NCBI GenBank assembly: GCA_028583405.1 | Contig: CM053258.1 | Location: forward strand, 5,285,238-5,349,237 | Length of the DNA stretch: 64,000 bases | Source: Pogonophryne albipinna | Taxonomy: Eukaryota > Chordata > Actinopteri > Perciformes > Artedidraconidae | Reading direction: 5' to 3' | Part shown: positions 11,813 to 22,629 of the stretch, in pieces | Numbering within the stretch: the first letter of the stretch is position 1 | Layout of the letters: each line of letters starts with the position of its first letter | Program-made: the position numbers and the translations under genes | The notes under the pieces: generated by a model | The model's input: the letters and a program-made list of their open reading frames with translations, nothing else | Told to the model about the DNA's origin: nothing | The model's database searches: none

Positions 11813-12392
11813 ACGTAACATGAACGTGCCGGGTGGCGCGGTCCCGTGGGTTAGATGCGCGTTCATAATGCAGAGGGAAATAACTCTCAAAATAACGTTA
11901 TTAGCACATTATTACAACTTGAGGAACAAATGTTTTTAATAAGGGCTATACAAGTGTTCATACTGGGTAGTTTATTTAGTTTAAAAAAATTATCCAACGA
12001 TTTACAGACCATTCTTTCCCCATGTAAGTCAATGGGAAAAAGTGTTTCCGGGCCTGGCAACCAAACGGAAGTGTAGTACCGCCGTTTGGCCAGCACGAAT
12101 ATTTTCATGTGAGTCCGGCGCACTTCCTGGGGGCTTGGGACCATGCCGTTTCTCTAACGCTAAACCGGAAGTGAGGCTAAGAACGGCGAACTTAAAGATA
12201 ACAATACCATTAGCACTCCTAGTGGTGACTTTATGAACTGCAAACAAATTATAACATTATAAAATGCCTTTAAGGCAGCACACTGTTTGAAGCGCTGCAC
12301 ATTATATAAACTAACGTTACACACGGCAACGATATTAACTGCAAACAGTCGTGACTTGTGTGAAGTGTAACATTAAACAATATACTAACATA
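11813..12392. other. Unassigned DNA inside the composite
   Basis: Contains scattered GGAAGTG motifs at 12069-12175 and no recognisable gene or terminus. Confidence 0.4.
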
Positions 12393-12396
12393 TTAA

Positions 12397-13586
12397 GGCG
12401 AGACACGGCAGGCAAAAACATCGTTTTTCAAGTACTGGTCAATTTTGAGATTTTGTGCTATTTTGATTCTATAACATGTTTTCTTTCAGGCTTTTGGAAG
12501 GAAAACGTACAAAATACACATTTAAGTGTTTATTTTACTATAGTTTGTCTATTTGCGTCTGTAGATTTCTCCTAAATTCACCAAAAGTTAGCATTCTAAC
12601 GTAACATAAAGTACCGTGGCCGCTGTGTGCACCATGTCAACAGAGATATCGCTGGAAAGCTGTGTCTCTCCTGCACAATCTCATCGGATCCAAATATGGT
12701 CATTTCCTTTGTATCAGCAACCAATCGTGAAAGCACAAAGGGGTCTTAAACCAAGAAACGAAATCTCATTGGCTGGTGTCAATTTCTGACAACGTGATTC
12801 GTTCAGATGCGTCACGTGGTGTGCTAAAACACTTCCTGGTTAGCTTTCCGCTCGAAATTGAAATCTCAAAATGGCAAAAGAACGGCGAAAAAAACGTTCA
12901 CAGAGAAGACGACAACAATTGTCACTTGCACGAAGCAAGGTTATACAAAAAACAAATGACCCCGAACATGAAATACCTTCACGGAGTGCGTCGATGTGCA
13001 AGCTGTCATCCAAAGAACAGGAGGGTTTAGCTAGCGCCTCATTGCAATCTTTAAAGGTCGTTTTCTCAAAATGAGTTTTTTCTCCTACTCTGAGTTCGAA
13101 ATTTCAACTTCAGTAGCACGTAGAGACACCAAACCTTCCAGTTATATTCCTATCAATATTATGAAGGCTTTTACAGAAGGGTTTGTTCATATATCATTCA
13201 TAGCCTGAATTATACAACATTTTATACCTAAAAACATGGCGAAAATGGATATTTTAGGGCTGTTGACAGTATTTTCTGATTTATGGAGTGATAAAGAGAG
13301 ATATCCAATATCCCTTCTGTAAAAGCCTTAGATACTAATATGACTACAAAATGAAACAAGAATTTTGAACCTGGCTTTATCCAAAGTTCAGATTTCGATT
13401 CCTGAAATGTGTTAAAATATGTGCATATTTAATGAGATAATGGATAATTTGCATATTTAAACATGCTATTTCAGAAAACTTGTAATACAAAAGAGAATTG
13501 CCTTATTGTAAGTAATTAACTGGAGACATTTCTAGCTGATACCTTTAAGTTAAAAAAATTACCCTATTTACCTGGGGTGTCTCGCC
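12397..13586 (+). mobile_element. TTAA-target DNA transposon, 1.19 kb
   Basis: The ends GGCGAGACAC and GTGTCTCGCC are perfect 10-nt inverted repeats. TTAA lies directly outside both (12393-12396 and 13587-13590). TTAA duplication is the hallmark of piggyBac and Kolobok elements. The interior is AT-rich with one small basic ORF (12871-13074). No transposase catalytic domain is seen, so it is non-autonomous. Which of the two superfamilies applies cannot be settled here. Confidence 0.85.
12871..13074 (+). CDS. Small basic ORF in the TTAA element
   Basis: Sixty-seven codons begin at an ATG in AAAATGG context, close to Kozak. The first 25 residues are strongly basic (MAKERRKKRSQRRRQQ), like a nuclear-localisation or nucleic-acid-binding start. 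The rest is polar without a recognised domain. It could be the truncated first exon of the element's transposase gene or a chance frame. No homologue was recognised. Confidence 0.3.
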   Translation: MAKERRKKRSQRRRQQLSLARSKVIQKTNDPEHEIPSRSASMCKLSSKEQEGLASASLQSLKVVFSK

Positions 13587-13863
13587 TTAAATACAACATT
13601 TATGACCCCACTCGTTCCACTCAGTAACCCTCTTTGTTCTAAGACATGTGATAGTCTCTACACTCTCATCTTCTCCATCCATTTACACAAGTCTGATGTT
13701 ACTGGGTAATGATCACTTCCTATGGTACAGTACAGTCACTTTTTACATACCATTCACACGATTTAACTAAACTATCCGTCACAAGTATGAGGTCCAAACA
13801 TGATTGTGTCCCCCTATTCACGTCTATTCTTGTTTTTTGTCCATCATTAAGGCAAAAACAATG

Positions 13864-14881
13864 CCCTGTGAAAAAGTATCTCTTTAGCCCTTTCCAAAGT
13901 CCTTTAAAAACTCATGCAGCAGTTGCATCTCAAAAGGCCTTAAGGGAAGGTTTTGTTACATTTTAAGGCGTAACCTTTGACATTTAGTTGGACCAGAGGC
14001 ATCAATCTGCATGTACTTTCCGAGCCGGATCCAACAAGACCAAGCTCAAAGCCGTCGGACATTCTTTTGCGCCGTCGAGGGTACTGTCGGCATGCAAATT
14101 TGACCTCTGACCTCAGTTTTGACCTTGTCGAAGGTCGCAGGGTCCCCACATTTTGCAAGCGGGTTCCACACACGTTAAGCAACACACTCTCAAAGTCTCG
14201 GAGCGCCAACCACATATTTTCAATTTTTTTCATTTTCTCCCCCTTCCCCACCACAAGCCTGTCAGATGCTAAGCTCCAGACAGCATTATGTGAGAAATTT
14301 GACAGTTCATTGAAAAAAAATTCTGGGTGGGTTACAGTTTCCATACTTCAGATTCCTGATGTGGGCCCTATTTAGAGGCCCCCTGTGAAAAATTATCTCT
14401 TTAGCCCTTTCAAAAGTTCATGCAGCACAAAACAGCTTAACGGAAGGTTTTGTTACATTTTAAGCCATAACCTTTGACATTTAGTTGGACCAGAGGTATC
14501 AATCTGCATCTACTTTCCGAGCCGGTTCCAACAAGATCAAGCTCAAAGCTGTCGGACCTTCCTTTGTGCCGTAAAGGGCACCATGCGGCATGAAAATGTG
14601 ACCTCTGACCTCAGTTTTGACCTTGTCAAAGGTCGCAGGGTCCCCAAATTTTGCAAGCGGGTTCCACACAAGTTAAGCAACACACTCTCAAAGTCTCGGA
14701 TCGCCACGCACCTTTTTTCAATTTTTTTCATTTTCTACCCCTCCCCCACCACAAGCCTGTCAGACCCTTAGCTTATGAGAGGATTTTGTGATAAAGTTTG
14801 ACATTTAATTGAATAAACATTTCTGGGTGGGTTAGGGTTCCCATATTTCAGATTCCTGATCTGGGCCCTATTTAGAAGACC
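13864..14881. repeat. Two tandem ~0.5-kb units
   Basis: Unit 1 is 13864-14380 and unit 2 is 14381-14881. Both start with CCCTGTGAAAAA and ATCTCTTTAGCCC. Both share GACATTTAGTTGGACCAGAG, GCGGGTTCCACAC and CACAAGCCTGTCAGA, and end with GGGCCCTATTTAGA. They have diverged by substitutions and small indels, so they are older than the 8.5-kb duplication. Both strands stay open over part of each unit, but no protein family is recognised. Confidence 0.9.
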
Positions 14882-14896
14882 CTGAAGAAAAAATAA

Positions 14897-15090
14897 GGAC
14901 CCCATATTCGGTTGACGGACACCCCGACATGACAAATATTTAAGTGGGACCCCATATTGGGTTGACGGACACCACCCCCCCATAAGTATAAGTACACAGC
15001 AAGTGAATACTTGTGTTACTGTGTAATATGTGGAAAGTGGGACCCCATATTGGGTTGACGGACACCCCCCCATGCAGTATAAGTACACAC
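14897..15090. repeat. Irregular minisatellite, three units
   Basis: GGACCCCATATT followed by GGTTGACGGACACC occurs at 14897, 14947 and 15040. The spacing is unequal (about 50 and 93 nt). The last two units also share ATAAGTACACA. It follows directly on the 0.5-kb tandem units. Confidence 0.85.
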
Positions 15091-15150
15091 TAATGAGAAG
15101 AGCGCCATCTATGGTTCAATGCATGCATACACACTCATTTAGACTGCCAA

Positions 15151-15840
15151 GTGACGGTAAAAAGCCAAGGCGATCCCATGGTCAAGTATGGTGTGCCCTC
15201 GAGGGTCAGAACCGACCATGGGGGCGAAAACAACTCTGTCTGCCTAATGATGAGCATCTTCAGAGGCTCTCACAGAGGCAGTGCTCTCTGTGGAAGAAGC
15301 ACTCACAAGCAGAGAATAGAACGGCTCTGGGGTGACCTGTGGCGAGGTGTGAGCAATGTCTATTACGACCTCTTCAACTTCCTGGAGAGTGAAGGCATAT
15401 TAGACATAGACAATGAAATGCACATGTGGGCCCTGCATTATGTCTATCTCCCACGCATAAACCATGACCTACGGGGTTTTTTGGACCAGTGGAACAATCA
15501 TGGGTTGAGGACCGAAAGACACCAGAGTCCCATACAACTTTTTGTCCAAGGTTGCCTGGAATGGCAGAGCCAGACCACTTCTGCCATGCAGAGCCTCTTT
15601 GGTGGAGGACAAGGAGATGCTCAGGAGGAGCCAGAAAGAGAGGGTAGAGCTGATGCAGGGGATGTTGCATTGGACTGGCCAGAGAGGGTCACCGTACCTC
15701 GAAACCAGCACCTGCTAAGCGATGAGGACATGGAGCAACTCACCGCACAGTTTGATCCTCTTGCTGGTCGGAGAGGAGATCTTGGACTGGACGTCATCCA
15801 AAATATACTGTCATTCATGGCAACATTGAATGTTGTCTGA
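15151..15840 (+). pseudogene. Integrase-core (DDE) transposase-like ORF, 5'-truncated
   Basis: The frame reads 229 codons to TGA at 15838-15840. From about residue 14 it shows YGVPSRVRTDHGGEN (the second catalytic Asp of an rve/DDE fold, with the D-x-G-G-E-N pattern). It then shows HKQRIERLWGDLWRGV (the catalytic Glu), then LHYVYLPRIN and a conserved W-N-x-H-G-x-R-T segment. The final ~70 residues are acidic and variable. The first catalytic Asp and DNA-binding part are absent. They either lie in lost 5' exons or were deleted, so the ATG at 15151 is probably not the true start. Similar proteins are widespread in fish as transposon-derived integrase-domain proteins. An IS3EU- or Ginger-like origin is possible. 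Confidence 0.7.
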
Positions 15841-16797
15841 TTTTGTCACGGACATGCCACATATTTCACAGCGGCTCCCCCGCAGGCTGTTCTTTGCCCT
15901 TTGAACTCACACTAATTGCCTTTTTTAAAACTACTACTTTGCACATTTTTCTAGTGTGCAGTGTATATATGTGTGTACCTATGTTTTTATGTTGTAGTAT
16001 TCGAGTGAATTTTCCTTAAATAAATTACTTTGTTTAAACAATGGTCTCTGTCATTGATGTTATGCAGTTACTAGCCCCGCTTGTGGCCTGCACTTTGCCA
16101 CGGTGACTGGGCTTTATATAGTCATCCATTGGGATGTGTTTTCGACAAATAACAGTCCAGACCTCATGGGGAAATTCAATAATAGCCACATTATGTTTTT
16201 TTAAAGAAAACATAATGTGTTGACATTGATATATTACAAAACATATCCCTGAGTTTAACATTGTTCATTAGTGCCACGGTACATAAGCACATACTGTAGG
16301 AAAGCAACAAAAAAAAGCTACAGATAAATGCACATATGCATTGCTGCCTGAGAACATGCACAGCGTGAAATGCTATTAATATCAGCATGAAGTTTAAAAA
16401 ATGCTCTTGTTTCTTTTACTAATTACAATGCTTTTCAACATGTATCTATCCATTTTCATTCAGTCTTCATACGCGATGCTGTTTCTTGGTGAGCTTGACA
16501 GTAATTCTTGACTCCAATGAGGTGAAGAGGCTAAAATTAAGTTTAAAATGTAATCTCTGGATGTTCTCAGACATCTAGGATATGTTCTTGTGAGTACCTG
16601 GGCATAATGTAATAAAATATTCCGACTGACTAATTGTGATACCACTTTTATCTACTGATAATCTAAAACCTAGCAACGGATCATGTAAAACTCTCGTGAA
16701 AATATAATGCATCATTGGGAATTGATCACGTTTTCAGGTTTGTTTATTTATTTTTTTAAACTGATAAAGTTATACATTTGGTGTTCTAAGACCTGGG
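15841..16797. other. Probable 3' UTR of the integrase ORF, then unassigned DNA
   Basis: AATAAA-like signals occur at about 16018-16023, 180 nt after the stop. No further gene or terminus is recognised up to 16797. Confidence 0.4.
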
Positions 16798-17079
16798 ATG
16801 TATGGCATACATGTGTGCCATGGCATACACTGGGAACTACACTGTGTTGTGTGTCCACTTGCACTTCATCCCCTCGTCACCCTGTTTGTATATAAGTCCT
16901 GGTTATCTGTCCTTTTCTTGTCGGTTCCTTGTTTGTCTATGTCATGAAGTTCTGTTTTTTCCGTGTTGATTGTTGTTACTTGAGTTCCTGTTCTGCCCGT
17001 TAAATATACATTTTTGTTAAGTTTTCTGCTGTCTCCAGTCTCTGCATTTGGGTCCAACCACTCCTTGCTTCACATGACA
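16798..17079 (+). mobile_element. LTR-like segment (solo LTR candidate)
   Basis: A TATATAAG box lies at about 16890. A T-rich middle follows, then AAATATAC, and the segment closes with CTGCATTTGGGTCC and ...CATGACA. This resembles the 3' part of fish LTR retrotransposon repeats, and 22630-23065 closes similarly. The 5' boundary, target duplication and internal genes were not found. Confidence 0.3.
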
Positions 17080-17152
17080 ATGATTGATTTGTACTATATA
17101 TCGAATTGCTATTTTTGCCATTATTGTATTGTTATTAGTGCTTTTGCAGGGA

Positions 17153-17174
17153 ATTATTATTATTATTATTATTA
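17153..17174. repeat. (ATT)n microsatellite
   Basis: About seven ATT units. Confidence 0.85.
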
Positions 17175-17532
17175 CTTTAAATCTCATAGATATTAACACT
17201 ATTATACATATGGCTGAAATAATCATCATCATTAATTGTTTTTATATATATATATTTATATATGTGTCCCCTCTTCCTTCACAAGCACTATATATCAATA
17301 TATAATACTATTCTGAAGCATGCAATGAAATAGAAGCAGAAAATGCTGCAGTGTTTGTGATGAACCTTTGTATACATTTCTGAATAAGTCTCAGAACCAT
17401 TTTGTGGTACAATTAATTTGATATGGTTGGATATAGTTTTCAGCTGGAGCAACACTAATACATCTGAGGCTGATACACTCCCATTTCTTTGCCGTGAAAC
17501 ATTAACGCAGAAGACAGGCTACCACCTTAATT

Positions 17533-17646
17533 TGAGGGTGAAGTGTCTTGCCCAGGGACACAACTACATGCTGACTGCAGTGGGATTTGAACTTGCTATC
17601 ACCTGATTTGAAGTCCAGCACACTATCCACTGAGCCACAGCCCCCC
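17533..17646 (-). mobile_element. tRNA-derived SINE, 5' part, minus orientation
   Basis: On the minus strand it reads GGGGGCTGTGGCTCAGTGG (A-box) and GTTCAAATCCC (B-box), then CTGGGCAAGACACTTCACCC. The body and tail seen in the copy at 55231-55424 are missing, so it is 3'-truncated. Confidence 0.8.
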
Positions 17647-17690
17647 ATTAAAAACAAAGATTATAAGTAATTCAAAACAGATAATAATAA

Positions 17691-18062
17691 GCTTTTAGCA
17701 AAGCTCAAAAAGAAAACTCGAGAGGGATGAGTTATTGTTATTACAACGTGACTTCACTATTATTTAACAACTCTTTTTATTGGGTTCTTTTATTTGGGGT
17801 TAAGTACATTGTCAGAATAAGTGAGGAATGAATTTAACTTCTGTTAGACAGCCATATGCCATACATTTGTGCATACATTCACAGTAAATATGTATTCAGT
17901 ATGATAGCTGTCTAGTTAAATCCATTTCTCACTTATTCTGACAATGTACTTAACCCCAAATAAAAGAACCCAATAAAAAGAGTTGTTAAATAATAGTGAA
18001 GTCACGTTGTAATAACAATAACTCATCTCTCTCGAGTTTTCATTTTGAGCTTTGCTAAAAGC
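17691..18062. repeat. Large palindrome, ~160-bp arms
   Basis: The left arm (17691-17857) and right arm (17901-18062) are inverted copies, nearly perfect over the outer ~135 bp. Examples are GCTTTTAGCAAAGCTCAAAA at the left edge and its inverse at the right edge. The inner ends are more diverged, and the loop is about 43 nt. It could be a foldback transposon or an inverted duplication. No clear target duplication is seen. Confidence 0.9.
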
Positions 18063-18162
18063 CACTGTGTCAAGTGTCCAACTTGGGTTGCCGTCCGGCG
18101 TTGTCCAATATGGCGGACCATCTCGCACATGCGCAGTACCTATCGGGCAGGGGGACGGATCG

Positions 18163-18366
18163 GGTAGTGACAACGTGTACGCAAATTGACGTGCTTGATG
18201 TGAACGAGCATTTTGGTTAAAGTTGCGCATGCGCTATGAGCGCACATACGGGTACTTCTCAGGCATGGCGGGTAATCTGTGACGTTTCGCTCTCTCAAAA
18301 GTTGGGCCATTTTATCATCATGCGCCAGCAACTCTCATAGGAATGAATGAGGCCCTGCCTGGTGTG
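18163..18366. repeat. Right arm of the 7-kb-spaced inverted repeat
   Basis: Inverted partner of 11022-11222. It lies 100 nt to the right of the large palindrome. Neither transposon end of the 10992-11651 element is visible here. Confidence 0.85.
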
Positions 18367-18752
18367 TCCCCACGCTTAAACCCCACCCTGCTGCTAACAG
18401 GCCACGGAGGCTAACATTAGCTTAGCATCGGCCCACAGAGCTGCATGCCACTCATTGGCATTTGACTCACAAAAACACAGCGAAATATAAAAAATACAGG
18501 TGCAAAACATGTATCAAGATTTCAGCATTACCAGCTTTTGGGGGTAATGTTGTTGCGTCAGCTCCTTTCTTCTATTTAGTCCTTTTCTTTGCGACGTTCA
18601 CTTCCATCCAAGTCAATATCACTGAGTGGAGAAGAAGAAATGGAGGAAGAAACAACTGCTACGTGACAACGCCCACCACGCCCCGCCACGCCCACTCACG
18701 CTCCGCCCCTGCAGAAGAAGCATGGTCAACAACATCCATACTGTCAACATCA

Positions 18753-18842
18753 TTCAAGATTCAAGGCTTCATTCATCATGTGCACAGAAGCTACAGTGTA
18801 GATATGGCAATGAGAAACTTAAGTCCCAGGCTCCTCCTGCAA
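18753..18842 (-). mobile_element. LINE 3' end, minus orientation
   Basis: TTCAAGATTCAAGGCTTC followed by TCATGTGCACAGAAGCTACA is the reverse complement of the LINE tail found at 49756-49853. Only the extreme 3' end is kept. Confidence 0.7.
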
Positions 18843-18847
18843 CAATA

Positions 18848-18890
18848 TGTATATAGGAGATAAAAGGAGATATAGATATAGATATAGGAG
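18848..18890. repeat. (GATATA)n-like short repeat
   Basis: Imperfect GATATA and GGAGATA units. Confidence 0.7.
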
Positions 18891-18892
18891 AT

Positions 18893-19060
18893 GTACTCCT
18901 CTACCGCAAAAGTATTCTCCGTCGGGACTTCCTGCAACAACACCTCGCCGTTATCTTGATTCTGATTGGCCAGAACACATTATCAAAGATGTTCTATTGA
19001 GAAGATGATCACTACGTGACAACAGTTTTCAAAACCGTTTCTAGTCTTCGGTATTCTTGT
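18893..19060. repeat. Second block shared with the hAT at 31699-32721
   Basis: GCAAAAGTATTCTCCGTCGG, TTATCAAAGATGTTCTATTG and TTTCTAGTCTTCGGTATT occur here and at 32318-32450. A 20-30 nt insertion is present here after AACAACACC. Confidence 0.8.
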
Positions 19061-19160
19061 TTTGGCGTGAGAATAGTTTGGGCAGCGTGAGAGCGTGAGA
19101 TTGAGAGTGAAAGCGTGTGTCACACGCCAGTTGCGTGAGAGTTGGCAACCCTGCATAAAG

Positions 19161-22100
19161 TCACTGGCTAGAATTCTGCTTTAGTTAATCATTGACTAAA
19201 ATCAGAGATCCATTGTTTTTCATATAACTAGACATTCAAATCTACCACAGTAATATTTGTGAGAACAGAAATATTGACAGTAACTAAGGGCTTTACCAAA
19301 CAATACAGTTTCTGAATTACTACACACCTTTTCCCGATAAGGCATCAACTCACGTTTTAGTCTCCGTCATTTTCTGTATCAACTGAAACCAGACGGGTCT
19401 CAGGGTTTATGTCCATGGTGATATAAAATATAAAAAGGTCTTCAGACCAGTTGAACACTCTTTCCATCTGACAGAATATCACTGGAGGTGACTAATCTGC
19501 ATCTCCTCCCAAGATCACCCTCCAGAGATCAATACGTCTTCATCAGAGCAGCTTTAAAACAAGAATGAAGTGATTATTATTTATTTGATCTGGCAAAGCA
19601 AAATTCACATGAAGTCACTGTCTTAGATTCTTTTAAGCTATAAATCCTCTTCCCTTTGTGGATTGATAGAAGATAAGTCAGAGCCTAGGTAAGTAGGTTA
19701 TCACTCAAAATCTGCTTTTTATCAACAATCATTTCGACATAAAGTGAGTTATTTGATGACAAAACTGACTTGTGGATTATAGAAAGGAAAAATTGTTTCC
19801 GTGCAATATGTCTGTGGATGGTTGAAGGGAATGATGATCAACATCAATGACTCGACAAGTACTTTACCAGGTCAGGAGATTTATAGTTTTTAAAACAGAT
19901 ATTTCCAGGCTTGTATTCTGTTTTGGAACAAGAGGGGAGATATTCCAGGTGAAATGGTCTGGAAAGGAATCAGAATGATAAATGACAGCTAACATGTGGA
20001 GGAATTAGTTTTTCTGTGTCCCCAAGGCAGCATTTTATACATTCAGTCTTCGCTTAAGTATTCATTTGTAGCTAAAGTTACGCTGTGGTGACAAAAACAC
20101 GAGTTCTGCACAAGGACGAGGCTGGCTCTATTCCATGGTTTTCTTGTACTCAACAAATCCTAATAAAAAACCAACAATGAATTTATCTCACTATCAATTA
20201 TCTCTTGTGTATCCCAAACCTGATATCGTATTCCTGCCAGAGTGTCCAAACACTACTAAAAACACATCAGTGAATCAAACCTTTAAACTAGAAGACAAGT
20301 TCCTCAATTGCCATGAACAGCAAGGATAAGCAGCTATGACCTTTAAAAAAGTCTGTAACAAATGTACTACAGTTTTTGCTAATGGTTGCAAAAACTACAA
20401 GTTGGCTTATCACCTTGTAATGCTTGGCTAAGATTACAAGATTTCCCATGATGCAATGGTAACAAATTAAAGTTCAAATCGTCCAATGATGTCACAGGCC
20501 TTAAATTGTAGCATGTTTGAATGAGTCATTTATCATCTCTGTGAAGTGCTAATGATGCATCTTATGCAGTAATGTTTGGACCAAAATGCAGCCTTTAAGT
20601 TATATAAATAAAAAATGTTTGAATGGAACATACATTCATAGAAGCACTTTTTGTTTTAGTTCTGCAAATCTACTGGAATAAGTTTAACTGAACTTGTCAT
20701 GAACATGTGGTTTGTTGCTTGCCAACGTCATAACATTTTGATTGTTTATCAATTGTCCTGAGTGTAAAAACGACTCAATAGCTTCATCGTGCCATAGCTG
20801 TGAATAGAGACCATATTAGTTAAGTGTAAACCTGGCTGTTGCCTAAATGTGGCAACAAATGAATATAGAAACAAAGTGGCTTTAAGCTTAAACACGTTGT
20901 TTTGTTTTGAGTGTTGTTTTGTTTCTATTATGGAGCCGCTTTGCTGCTACTTCCAACAATAAAGTAATTTAAAACAGTAGCCAAAACTGCTATTCTTGAA
21001 ATAAAGACCTTTGTGGGGGATAGGAAATTAGGAGGAGAAAGGACATGCTGTAACCGACAGTAAACTATATCTCATCCCAAAATAATGCAAATGCTTTCAG
21101 ATGAGTACGAGCCAATTTGCTTCAAGTATCAGGGGATGATAATGGGAGGGGACTAATATCTTGTTGAATGGATCTGTTTAAGATCGATTTCTGCAGCTCA
21201 TGTGGAGCTCAAATTTGTTGAATGAGAACTTCTGTAAGACCACTCACAGGAAGCAGATCAAACCCCAGTTATACATATGGACATTTAATTTGTCTGTAGC
21301 TTTTTCCTGCACAGGTCCAACACCCAGGAAGACCTCCCACAGGTAACATCTCAGCCTCTACCTTAAGGCTCCACAGAGAGGTTCTGATTCAGTTGGAAAT
21401 TGGACGCAGGTAGGTCAGAAGGGGTTTTTAAGCCAGAGCCAGAGGTCCGGACATACAGAGAGCACCAGTACTTGTCTCTGGCAGAGTGGACAGGAACTGC
21501 TGCTGGATGTGGGCTCAGAGTCGGTGCTGCGAAGCCAAAGAAACCCGAAGACAGCATGAAGTGTTTTCTTTGGTTAGATCTACCAGAAAAAGCAGCACAC
21601 ACACACACACTGTAGTTGGAGCGGTGATTTTTCATAACAGGAGTGTGAAAGAACGAGATTGATTTATCAGCTGGAGAGATACTTTGTGTAAAGTTGAACA
21701 CACTCTTCTAATTCAACAAAAGGCCGAATGTACAGCTCCCTCATAAGATTAAAGGACTTGTGGCTCTCTGGTATTTGTGGGTCGTCTGATTCATTTCATC
21801 TCACGTTGACTCCCAATCCCATTCTCTGTTTCTTTCGAAGAATCAAACTCCAAACTGAAGCATACGTTGGTTTATGATGCTAAGTTATTTTCAACATTCA
21901 ACAGGACTCTCTGAACACACACTTACAAAAGGCAATGTTCAAGGGAAGCAGGAACTATATCAGAACTCCATAATTGTTCCTGCGTTTGGACTGGAGGAAC
22001 CACAGGAGGTTTGTTAGTCACAGTTCCTGGTACCAAATAGGTTGCAAGTACTCTCTGATTGCCCCATGGGGACAGTGCTACACTTGGCTTATTCGTTAGA

Positions 22101-22629
22101 CACAATCTCACAGACTGCTACAACGTGTGCACAGCTTCATTCACAGAGTAAGCAAGCTGTGGTTCTTGCTATTTTTATTATTAGGATGAGCGTCAGATTT
22201 TGTTTATGTGTACCAACGTCGATAACACAGTTATGTTGTCGGCTTCAAGACTTGTCTTACAAAAGCAAGCAGAAAATGCGAAAGTGCAAAGGGGAGTTTT
22301 AGTTTCTCGATCGGTTCTTTTAATTCTTTTTTGAAAGGGGCTGTTATTAAATACAGTAACTCTCCCACTTTTCCTTATCCGTTTGGTTCTTATCATTTGG
22401 CTCCACTCTCCCTCCAATTTCTTTTGCACTTTTCCCAAAACTGACAGTGCACTCGCCTATGCCAAAAAACGTAAGTTGCCCATGTGAGGAGGAACTTTCT
22501 ACCTTTCCTCATACTGTGAGTAGACTCTCGGCCCGAGGTAAGTGAGGAAGTTCAAAGGTTTTCTCCTAAACGGTAAGTGACGTGGAAAGAAATCATTCAT
22601 GTATCACACAGGTAACTGTAATGATTTGA
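19161..22629. other. Unassigned, mostly unique DNA
   Basis: No gene, terminus or long repeat is recognised. A short (AC)n run lies near 21598. The open frames at 21363-21701 overlap on both strands and have no known domain. Confidence 0.5.

Larger units (their letters stand above)
6310..19153. mobile_element. 12.8-kb composite DNA transposon span
   Basis: The left end CAGGGTTGCCAACT at 6310 and its reverse complement ending at 19153 form a 14-nt inverted pair. CATAAAG occurs exactly outside both ends (6303-6309 and 19154-19160), a perfect 7-bp target duplication. The left 262 bp match, inverted, the right part of the compact element at 27166-27581. The interior holds many younger insertions plus an integrase-like ORF at 15151-15840. 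That the two ends belong to one insertion is inferred from the matching duplication. The superfamily is open: hAT normally duplicates 8 bp. Confidence 0.6.

Noticed and set aside
13940..14771. Conserved minus-strand protein shared by the two tandem units
   Set aside because: Both strands are open in both units and the similarity follows from DNA duplication. No excess of silent changes can be shown by eye.
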